Below are positions 1-9,209 of a stretch of DNA of 64,000 nt, one piece after another; the first letter of the stretch is position 1, and each line of letters starts with the position of its first letter. A program made the position numbers and the translations under genes. Origin of the DNA: Allomyces arbusculus (taxonomy: Eukaryota > Blastocladiomycota > Blastocladiomycetes > Blastocladiales > Blastocladiaceae); assembly GCA_027604705.1 (NCBI GenBank), contig JADHYV010000018.1:310001-374000 (forward strand), written 5' to 3'. The notes below the pieces were generated by a model, which searched no databases, was not told the origin of the DNA, and saw only the letters and a program-made list of their open reading frames with translations.

Positions 1-196
1 ATGGGTCTGTGATCCGTGCGACTTTTGCGAGGTTGCGGTCCTGTATAATCGCAATACTGAATGGGTTGGTAATTCGCTCCTTGCTGCTTCGCAGAACGCC
101 AGTCCTGACGACGCCTATTTGACCGCGGCATTTGAATAGACGCTCATGGTCTCGCGGCCTCGGCCCGCGCCTGCCGAGCTCGTATTCCGGCCGTGA
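1..196 (+). CDS. 3' end of a membrane-protein gene, paralogue of the gene at 6155-7809 (partial)
   Basis: Only the last part of the gene lies in the window. Codons from base 2 to 64 read through DPCDFC and YNRNTEW, which align with DPCDLC and YHRDAEW just before the last intron of the gene at 6155-7809. An intron at 65-139 (GTTGGT...AATAG) sits at the same codon and phase as in that paralogue. The final exon opens with TLMVSRP, identical to the paralogue, then stops at 194-196 after 18 codons, whereas the paralogue continues into a long Pro/Tyr-rich tail. Shared intron position and flanking peptide make common descent clear. Whether this copy is functional cannot be told because its 5' part is outside the window. 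Function unknown. Confidence 0.6.
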
Positions 197-1054
197 CGTT
201 CGGCTTCCAGGCGCCGCCGCTCGCGGCCATGCCGGGCCCCGCCATGCTGTAGCCGCCGCCCGCGCAGGGCGCAACGGGCTCGTCGCTCGACGGTTTTGGC
301 GTGCCCAACTCTTTCTTTGCATGCACGCCGCCCTACCCGCCGCACCCGCCCGCTGCTTCGTGTCCCCCTGCGCCCGGCCCATCGTCCTCGCCGACGCATT
401 CGGGCGCAGCTCCAGCTGGCTGGCCGCGCCCGGCGGTGTGCGTGCCGCCTTGGCCAGAGTCGAAGCAGCGGCCGGGTTCCGGGCCGTGATCTTGTCGCTG
501 ATGCGCGCGCCCGGTCAGCACGTCGTTTGAGTGGACCGCCTGGCGCCCATTCTGTGCCTTAATGGGCGGCCCCTTGTGTGTATTCATTTGGCGGATTTGG
601 TTTTTTTTTCTTTCTTTCTTTCAATTTTAATCTTTGAGCAGCTGGACAGGTCGCTGTGGCCGTTGTTTCCTGGGTCGAGCGCGTCTTTGAGGCACAGGGA
701 AGACGAGCCCGCGCTGGCTGGATTCTTTCGCGGCGGCGTGTGCACGGCACGGCGGGCGGTGGTGGCAAGCAAATTTGGGGCGCCGCCGCAAGACCCAGAG
801 GACGATAATAAAACTAGATGCCATCGTCTAGGTATTGTATTCCGACAAAAATCTCATCGCTTGACCGCGGGGACAGAGGGAATCTAGGAGATATGGCGCG
901 CATCGCGCCGACACAGCACACCACCGGACAAACGAAAAAAAAAAAACATCAGCGGGAATCAACGAAGGAGGCCCAGCGGCAGGCTGCGGGCGCGCACGTC
1001 TACATGCATGTGCAAGCGCCGCCACCGGCCGGCCGCCCGGGCGGGATGCGGCGT
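197..1054. other. Intergenic stretch, no gene supported
   Basis: This lies between the partial membrane-protein gene and the 3' end of the LysM/GH18 gene. Bases 140-300 still resemble the last exon of the paralogous gene, including Pro/Ala-rich codons beyond the stop. The remainder holds T-rich runs near 600-630 and an A-run near 936-947 but no convincing reading frame. Confidence 0.4.
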
Positions 1055-1164
1055 CTAGATGCCGGCGGTCGCGGGCGTGGCCGTGGCCGCGCGCGAGGCC
1101 GGCGCCGTGGTAGACCCGGCAGCGGACCCGGGCTTGGCCGTGGCCGCCGAGGCAACCGGTGCGA

Positions 1165-1208
<44 letters not shown>

Positions 1209-4200
1209 ATAGCGGGCACGCGGGCGCTCGACCCGGCGGCAATCGTGGTCGTGGTCGTGGTCGAAGTGGTGTTGCCCGCGCGAATAGTCGTTTGCGTTTT
1301 GCCAATGGTCGTCGTCGTCGCATTGCGCGAGCCAATGGGAGTGAATCCAAACGCGGCCGGGTTGACGGCACGCAGGGACTTCCGGTCGCCGCGGAGCAGG
1401 CCTGCCGACAGCGTGTTGAGCAGCGTGCTCTTGTCGTCGTCCTGGCCCCTGTTTGAGATCGCCATGGGTCAGTCAGTCCGACATCTAAGCGGAGAGAAAA
1501 CGCGACGCAAGCAAGGTCAACGCACATCATCCAGAACATGCCGCCGCCAAGCTGCTTCTGGTTGATGTAGTCGATCTTGAGGTTGACGGCCTGCACCGTG
1601 TCATACGACGCAAAGAGCTGCTTGCTCGCCGAGTACGCAAACGAGGCCTTGGCGTCGTCGTCCCAGAACCTAACCACCCGCATGTGAGAGTGAGCGACGA
1701 TATTAGCGGGGCCGAAGAAAAAAAATGCAAGGAACGGAAAAGGCAACGCACGTCTTGAACGAGTCGTCGGTCACAATGTGGTTGTAGCTCATGACCCCGT
1801 CCTTGCCGAATGCGCCTAATGGAGGTGACGTGCGTGAGCGCGTTGGCCGTCGCGTCGCGAATCACAGCAGAAACGTACCCGTGTGCGGCTGGTAGAGCCC
1901 CGGCTTGTTGGCGTCCGGCCCGGCCTGCACGCCCGTCTCGACGCGGCCGTAGAACGGCACGCCCAGCACAATCTTGGACGGCGAACAACCAGCGTCGAGG
2001 GCGCGCTGCAGCGCCGACGAGATTTCGTACTGCGGGCCCGACGCGTTGGGCGTCTTGTCGACAAAGTGGGCCTGGTGGTTCGTGATCGGGTCCCACGCGC
2101 CGTGGAAGTCGTACGACATCTACAAAGCCGCCCAAAAGAAGACATACAAGTCAGGAACCCGCACACGCGACGTGACCGTTCAAGGCCCACGGACCAAGTG
2201 GAACCGGTCGAGCGCATCGCACATGGCCTTGATCTGCATCTTCTCGAGCTTGTCGAACCCAGCTATTTTCATTGCTCGCCTCGTCAGCTGGCCAGTTTCG
2301 AATGTACACAGTTGCGCCGCGAAAGAAGAGAAAAAAGAAAAGATCAACGGACCGGGCGACGCAATCGAAATCTCCAACGGGGTCCCATGGCGCGTGCGGC
2401 CGTCGCCGTGCAGCCCACTGCGGTTCAGCCGCTGGCGCAGCTTGGTGATCAGGTTCAGGTACCGCGCCGCGTCATCGCCGCGGTCGCCGTACTGGCAGCC
2501 GCCCTTGGCGCAGTCGGTCGTGACTTCGGCGTCGCCGATCTTGGGCGCGCCCGGGAACGGCTGGGCGCCGTGCTCGAAACCGGGGAACTAGATAACGACC
2601 GCAGCGAAATGAGCCGCGACCCAAGTGAAGCAGAAAAGAGAGCAAAACGCAATCACGCACCTCCCAGTCGATATCGACGCCGTCAAACGGAATCACGTCG
2701 AGCCACGACCCAGTCGACTCGACGAGCCGATCAATGTACTTGGGGCTGGTCGCCTGGCTCCAGTACGACGAGTCGTACCACCCGCCAATCGAGAGCACGA
2801 CGCGCGTGTTGGGCGACGAACTCTGCAGGCTGTTGAGGACCCAATTGAACTGGCCGCACATTTGCGGCGCGCCGCCCTTGGTGCGCAGACCCATGCGCTC
2901 GTCAAAGATCGTGTTGCACGGGATCGTGCGCGGCGGGTTCGGCACGCCGCCGGCGTTGTAGCACGTCGAGACGGGGCACTGGCCCGTGCCCGCGCCGGCG
3001 CCGAGCGTCGGAACCAGGCTGATCTTGCCCGGCTCGCACTCGAGCTCCTTGCCAAACGTCATGCAGCCCTCGGCCTTGTCCTTGGTCTGGCACAGCGTCT
3101 TGTCCACCTGTTCGGAAGGAAAGCTCGCGGCCGGTCGCTTGTTGTTATTTTTTCGAGAAGGCAGCTCAATCTCAGCCAAGAAAACGCACCCCGACGCAGT
3201 CGCCCATGTCCGCCCACAAGTCGGTCGAGTCGAGATACCAGAGGTCGAGCTCGGGCGAGTAGGAAATCGTCGCAAAGCCGTACATGACGTGCGTCATTTG
3301 CTCGCCCATCTACAATAAAGGAAAGCAGCAGACCGAATGAGTTGCGCGCGGGCGGAGCAGAGAAGAGGGGGACTTGCGCTAATCAGGAAAAAAAAAACGC
3401 ACCGCATTGATGTTCATGAGCCCATTGCTAGTTTTCAAGCGACGCTCGCAACGTTAGCCAATTATTTTGGAAGAAAAGGCGTGCAAGTCAGAAGAAATAT
3501 CAACGCACTGGTAATAGCTCCATGCAGGATAATAGCCCCCGAGAATCTTGCCGCCGCGGCGCTGGGTCAGCTCGTCCCCCGTCATGGGGAGAGGCTTATA
3601 GCGAGCCGCCATGGCCTCGCGGTCGCAGGGCAGACTGTCTTCCTCGATGTCGACGGCCGTGAACTTGAAGAAGTAGAAGTTGACCTGGAGCTTGAACCGG
3701 CCAGAGATCGTGCCGGTTGGCACCTTGCAGTACCACTAGGTGGGTGGAGAGAGCAGCAATCGGCAATCAGCAATCGGCCATGCAAGAGAGGGAAGAATAC
3801 GAGCTGATTCAAAGTGTACCTTGTCGCATGGGTTGTCGGCACACGTATTGCTGAGCGGCTCCCATGCCTTGATGACAATGGTGCAGGAAATCTCCAAGAT
3901 AAACTTCCACGGTTCTAGTCACCACAAGACCGGCACCCCAGTCGCGCGTTAGTTGGTCTGTTCCAGCGTCATGGCAAGAAAAGCAACAATGGAAACGAAC
4001 CAAGAGTGATCTCGATAGTCCCGCGATAAATGTAGAACGACTCGGTGAGCCCGACAATACACGTCCGGCCGTAGTCTTTTTTGGGGGCAAGCTTGCGGAG
4101 CAGCTTGTTGATGGGCGGCAAACGTGAGAAGAGGCAGAGTTCGAGCGAGATTTTGATGTTGAACTCGTCCTGCAGCGAGGCCGGGACCGACGAAAAGCTC

Positions 4201-5995
4201 TTGTCCTTGACAGCTCCTTGGCAAGGTCGTCAAGAGCTGACGTGCATAGCGCACCAGAGAGACAAGGGCCCACGTCGATAACGCCAATGCTCGCTGCTGG
4301 ATAGCAGCAGCCAATCCTATGACATTGGCCAAACATGAGTCGGTCACGATATGGCTCTTCCTGGTGAGACGAGACAAGGAAGAGAGAACATACGATTGGC
4401 ACCCGCCATCCCTGTAGGCCTCCTTGGTCACTTTCATGCGGAGCGCCTTGGAAATTGCCGTGAAGTCGCAGAGCTTGTTGGGGTCCTTGTCGGGCGGCGT
4501 AGTGGTGCCGTTGCCTGCCGCTGCACTGGTCCTGGCCGCAGCTTGCTCGCGGACCCACGTCTGGTTGAGCATTTGCGGGTGCTACATGGGATGTTTTCAT
4601 CAGTCTCAGTGTGCCACGGCAGCCAGCAATCGCAAATGACTTTCATCCGTACCTGGCTCTTGAACGCGTGGAGCACGTCCTGCTTGAACACTTCCGAGTT
4701 TCCGAGTTGACGGCCTCGCGCATCAAATTCGACAGCTCGTTCGTGTAGCCGGCAAAGCAATACAGGTACGGGTCGGTGCCGCACATGCATGCCGCACTCT
4801 TGGCCATGCCCTCGCCCATGTCCTTGGCGAGATCGCAATGCTCGGCACGGTCGGCGCTGCGCGCCGCGACCATGGCCTTGAAGTACGGGTCGTTCTTTTC
4901 GAGGTCGACGAGCAGCGCGCGAGACGACTGGTCACCGAGCACGCGGACCAGAGCAACACCAAACCTGGCCATGTTTTCGTCGGTCGGGTTGGCCTTGAAC
5001 TGGTCAAACAGGTTCTGCAAGTCCGGGCTCAGCTTGGCAAACGCTTTGCCCGCCGCGGACAGGAGCTGGTAGTCGGTCACGGCGTCCGACGACGCAATCG
5101 CCGTGCACAGGCGCGTGCCGTGCGGCAGACCTAGGCCCGCGTTCGGGTCCGGAATCGTCGAGTTCGGGCCGCCCTGCGTGCCGCCGCGGTTGCCGCCGTC
5201 GTCAGGGACCGCGGCCACGCGGGCCGAGAAGCTGCGGCGCGCAGCAATCATGGCCGGCGAGGCCTTGGGGTACTTGCTGCAGGTCAGGTACGGCTGGTTG
5301 TAGTACTCGAGGTGCGCAATCGACGTCACGTTGTTACGCGCAATAAAGTCGGCGCAGTCCGTGTTGGTCGCATTGACCGTGGCCCAGGAGCGGCACACGG
5401 GCGGCTTGGTCTTGAACGCACAGCTGCTGGCCCGCAGCGAGCGCCGAGCACACGATCTGCGGATTGTAGACGGCGAGCGTGTCGGCCGAGATCCCGTTCT
5501 TGGCGGCAATCGATGCACACGTCTCGCCCGCGCCGACGGCGTACAGCTGGCGGCACGTTTGCGACGAATACCGCGACGTGACACACACTTGGGTCCCGAC
5601 CGCGAGCTTGGACCGGCAATTGAGGTGCGGGTTGATGTAAGAAATGTCGTCGAGCTCGAGCCCATGGTCAGCACCAATGCGCTTGCACGTGTCGGCCGTC
5701 TTGGACAGGAGTCACTCCGTGCAGCCCGTGTTCTTGTCGCGCAAGCACACGCGCTGGCCCGGTTGCAGGTTGGTGCAGCTGACGGACGGGTTGAGCGCCG
5801 AGAACTCGTTGGCCGTGATCTGGTTGAGCGCCTGCAGCTGGTATCACAAGTCGCCAGCCTTGATCGCGTAGCGCATATAGCACCCGTCCGACGGGTTGGC
5901 ATTGTCGACGCACGCCACAGACCCGACTGGGAGCGCCGCCGAGCACACGAGATGCGGGTTCTTGATGGAGAACTCGACCGACAACACGCACCGCG
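1055..5995 (-). pseudogene. LysM-GH18 chitinase-like gene, disrupted in its LysM half
   Basis: Read on the minus strand, the N-terminal part holds about five LysM-like repeats (5290-5995), each with the NP.L.C...L..G...CV pattern. A Cys-containing middle region follows, then a GH18 domain starting at GGYYPAWSYY (near 3510-3545). The catalytic motif FDGVDIDWE is at 2661-2687 (catalytic Glu 2661-2663) and MSYDFHG is at 2099-2119. A Ser/Thr-rich tail with poly-Ser coded by a CGA repeat ends at 1055. About ten introns are visible, including a 25-nt exon at 3403-3427. This order resembles fungal LysM-containing class V chitinases that hydrolyse chitin outside the cell. Reading is broken by in-frame TGA codons at 5844-5846 and 5712-5714, a one-base frame change near 5418, an 8-bp tandem duplication at 4693-4708 and an unresolved frame near 4200-4230. 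No start codon or signal peptide was found and the first LysM lacks its N-terminal half. The GH18 exons are open. Assembly error is an alternative to decay. Confidence 0.6.
1168..1210. repeat. CGA trinucleotide microsatellite
   Basis: About 14 consecutive CGA units. On the minus strand they lie in the last exon of the chitinase-like gene, where they encode a poly-Ser run in a Ser/Thr-rich tail. Confidence 0.8.
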
Positions 5996-6154
5996 CGACC
6001 CGCTGGACTGGTCGGTCATTTCGACGCCGACGTTTCTGTCCACGGGGCAGAGCCCGGCGCGCTCACAACCAAGTTCGCGCCGACCCGCCCGCACACGCGC
6101 CCGCCCGGCTCTCCGAGCTCCTGCTCCAACACGGTTTTTTTCATCAACACCGCC

Positions 6155-7809
6155 ATGGCTGTGACGGGCCCCCCGCCGCCAACGTGGTTCCAGTACTTGC
6201 CTTACGCCGTCATTGGCGCGTTTGGGCTGTTTATTGCTGGGTTTGGGCCTTATGTGTATTTCTTGAATCGCGCGCTCAAGACCCGCCTCCGCGACGACGA
6301 GGCGCGGCTGTGTCCCGAAAGCGACAAGTACGAGCTCGAGTGGGCCTACGAGTGGCTCACGGCCAAGGCCACGGGGAAATGCACAAATGCGCAACCGAGC
6401 GCCGTGGTCAATGTGTCCAGCAATATGGGGGTCGGCGAGCATTACCCTGAGCAAGCGCCAGGTAACATGCGAAGTGGTTGTTGATGGGTGATTTGACGCG
6501 CGTCACAGTGCCTGACCGCTTTGTTTGTAGATTCGTCAACCACCACGCTCCTCGGGATCAGGGTAGACGGCGACATAGACCAGCGCGGCAAGCTCGTCGT
6601 GGCCACGGCGCAGTGCAAGCCGTTCAAGGGCGGCCTATTTGAGCGCATCACGTCGATTCAGTTTGCCGACGCGAACAATGAGAGCCGCCAGCTCAAGGTC
6701 GATTTTGCTGGCGCTGTGCCCCATGATCCGGTTCGTTTTCGCGGCTGGCTTAATTACCAGCAGTACCGGATCGGCGCTAACAAGTACAACCCAACCTTCC
6801 CGACTAGGTTGTCGAAGCCACCGTTGAGCGCGGTATTGCGACGCTCAACCAGGCCATCACCGCGAACCGCGTCTTCTCGCCGTGGATCTACATTATCCCG
6901 TTCTATGCGAGCTGGGCTGCGCTGATTTGGTTCATGAAGGGCCCGGGCGGCCCCGACGGAAAGCAGTGGCAACCCATCAAGACGCCGTGGGTGGTTCTGT
7001 ACAAGACATGGGTTCTGCTTGGTGTTGGTCTCGTTCTTGCTGCCCTCGCCCTTGTCGTCGTGGGCGCCTACTTTGAGGACGTGCGTATATCATGCTGCCT
7101 TTTTTTTTCCCGAATCGGTGCGTGGCACTTCTGACTGATATTTCCTGGGTTCCACACTCTTTGAATAGCGGTTTATCCCGCGCGTGCGCGAGGCGCTCGT
7201 CGAGCTCAACAAGTCGGACAAGCACGGCTTGACCTGGACCATGGTGCGGACGCAGCCGCGCTACGATGCGTGCTGCATTCCATCGTTGTTGTATTCGAGC
7301 CCCAAATGCGTGGCTCTGAGCCTTGCCGGTTGGCTAATCCCGTTCCCACTCCGGATTGATCCGTGCGATCTCTGCACGATCCCGCTCCCGTATCATCGCG
7401 ACGCTGAATGGGTTTGTCTGCTCTGTCGTCCCTGTCCCGCTGACTGTCGCTTGCCTCCCGCTTCTCAACGGACTGACCGTGCACAAGTTTTTCGATTGGA
7501 TAGACGCTCATGGTCTCACGGCCGGAGCTCCCGCCCGCCAACGATGCGGACGCGTTTTCGGCGCCGCCTGGTGCGATGAGCGCGGCAACGCTCTATTCCC
7601 CACCGGGCGCGCCGACCGCGTCGTTTTCGGGGTTCGCGCCCGACTATCCTGCATATCCGCCGTCGTACCCGCCCCCGGCCGCCGCCTACCCGCCGCCGTC
7701 GTCAACCTATCCCGCGTATCCTGGCCCGTCCTACCCGCCAGCTGGTGGTCCGGCCTATCCCGCGTATGGCCCGTCGTACCCCAAGATCCACGTCCTTGTG
7801 CCGCGCTGA
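6155..7809 (+). CDS. Multi-pass membrane protein of unknown family with Pro/Tyr-rich tail
   Basis: Five exons join in frame: 6155-6461, 6531-6730, 6808-7080, 7169-7411 and 7504-7809, giving 442 residues. A hydrophobic helix near residues 12-32 is followed by a hydrophilic region of about 150 residues. Two more hydrophobic segments (SPWIYIIPFYASWAALIWF and WVLLGVGLVLAALALVVVG) come next, then a Cys-containing segment with DPCDLC. The C-terminus is rich in YPAYP and SYPP repeats, as seen in unrelated membrane-associated proteins. I do not recognise the family. The start lies only about 160 bp from the broken 5' end of the chitinase-like gene on the other strand. A second copy of the last two exons sits at the left window edge, so the gene belongs to a locally duplicated block. 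Confidence 0.65.
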
Positions 7810-8457
7810 GTCGCAGCTAAGCGCGGACGATCTCGGGGCACGTGCCTTTGTGTTTTGGTTGTATCTCGGCGCCGCCCTCTCAAATTTCAAATTTTGCGTT
7901 TTTGCTCGTCGCGCCGCTGTTCATCGTTGTCTGGCTGGCGGAGAGTGCAGGCACAGCCGCGCGGCCGCAGTGTCTCGACCGCGACATAAATTTGCATTTT
8001 ATTCAATCGCGCCCCGTCTGTTTATTTGGGAAAAAAGTGGAGAAGATTGGAATGAATTCTCCACAAGATTGCAATCCCGCGCGTTGACGTGAAAGCCGAT
8101 GACGAGCGACAGCGACAGCTCAAGAACGGTGGGGCATTTATTTTTGAGATTGTCGTGGACACAAATCGAAAAACCTCCACATGGACGACAGACAGAGCGT
8201 CTAACTCCATGCTCACAGATTAATTGCCCCCCACATGGTTTGCATGCGTGTTGCTGCCCAAATGAGGACAGATTTTGATGAATTGTCGTTTCGTACGTTT
8301 GTACGCTTGTTCACCAACACGAATGAGAGTTCCATTGATGCGCAAATTCTTTGGAACGTCTTCCAACGAACAAAACACCGGAATATTCTGAATGGTCTCC
8401 ATTTAGCTCCTAACTTTAAATGAACGCACTTAGAACGTATCTGAATGATGGAAGATA
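7810..8457. other. AT-richer intergenic stretch, no gene assigned
   Basis: Base composition drops sharply in GC compared with the flanking genes. A 60-codon open frame on the minus strand (8220-8402) contains the phrase VPKNLRINGTLIRVGEQAY and looks protein-like, but it has no recognisable domain, splice partners or clear ends. It may be a remnant. Confidence 0.3.
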
Positions 8458-8587
8458 GGGGGGGGGGGGGGGGGGGGGGTTGTTTGCAAGCGCCCGAATT
8501 TTGCAAAAAATGGCGTGTTTTTTGGTTAAAAAGGNNNNNNNNNNGGGGAGTTGTTCGAAGCGTCCGAAGATTGCAAAAATAGGCGAG
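8458..8587. repeat. 22-G tract and diverged direct repeat flanking an assembly gap
   Basis: A run of 22 G (8458-8479) leads into a unit GTTGTTTGCAAGCGCCCGAA...GGCG (8479-8517). After ten N (8535-8544) a short G run leads into a similar unit, GTTGTTCGAAGCGTCCGAA...GGCG (about 8550-8587). The two units differ at several positions. The gap probably hides further copies of a G-run-headed tandem repeat. Confidence 0.6.
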
Positions 8588-8674
8588 TGATTGTCTTGAC
8601 AAGAGTTGTGGTTATCGGGCCACTTACAATCAAGCAATTATTCATGGCAGAACCACATCAACAACTCTTCACCC

Positions 8675-9045
8675 CCTGCATTTCAAAACGTGATTGGCAA
8701 GCGTCTTTTCGAATTTGAACTCCTTTTTGCTCTTTTCGCATGCAACAGTCTGTACCAATGAACTCGAGCCACGCAGCCCCAGAATGCCTCGAATTTCACC
8801 AAACGAAACTGCTCAAACTTGGCTAATCGTATCTTTCAAACTCTTTTCGATTTCGTTCATGTTTTTCTGCGTAATTTCGAGAATGCTCGATATTTGCGCA
8901 AGCGCTTCTTCGTCGAATCGCAATCCAGTATCAGTTTCTGGGTCGTTTGCGCACTTGGTCAGGATGCTGTCGAGCTCGTAAATGGTTGAAACATTCCTTG
9001 AATTTGTTGGCGAGGAGGGGAGCAAAAAAACGATTGAAGCTTTGG
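8675..9045 (-). pseudogene. Coding-like remnant of unknown origin
   Basis: On the minus strand a frame reads ELDSILTKCANDPETDTG, then an amphipathic helix-rich stretch (EALAQISSILEITQKNMNEI). After a single TGA codon the same frame continues with FGEIRGILGLRGSSSLVQTV and KSKKEFKFEKTLANHVLKC before the next stop. The composition is that of a normal soluble protein and differs from the Ala/Arg-rich shadow frames around it. No start, intron borders or known domain were found. It may be a decayed gene, or one exon of a gene disrupted by the nearby assembly gap. Confidence 0.35.
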
Positions 9046-9209
9046 ACTGCAGAAGGCCAGACCACGTGCAGTCGTGGTGGAGGCGGCACTGCTTGGGCAA
9101 GTGAGTCGCTGCATCCACTTCAAAGGCTGTTGGCCCGCACGGCTGACACCAGCACCGCGCTCAACGACCTGCGCGACGAGCACGACAACCGACACAGCTC
9201 ACAAAGCAA

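Noticed and set aside
1168-1210. CGA repeat as a CRISPR-like or regulatory array
   Set aside because: It is an ordinary trinucleotide microsatellite in coding sequence with no spacers.
5712-5846. Genome-wide reassignment of TGA to Trp
   Set aside because: Conserved genes such as HOG1, HSBP1, MED22 and the sulfhydrylase end at TGA at the expected place, so TGA is a stop here.
1055-5995. Splitting the LysM and GH18 parts into two separate genes
   Set aside because: Exons follow in one orientation with matching phases and no promoter or poly-A signal between them. A single gene is the simpler reading, though an internal start remains possible.
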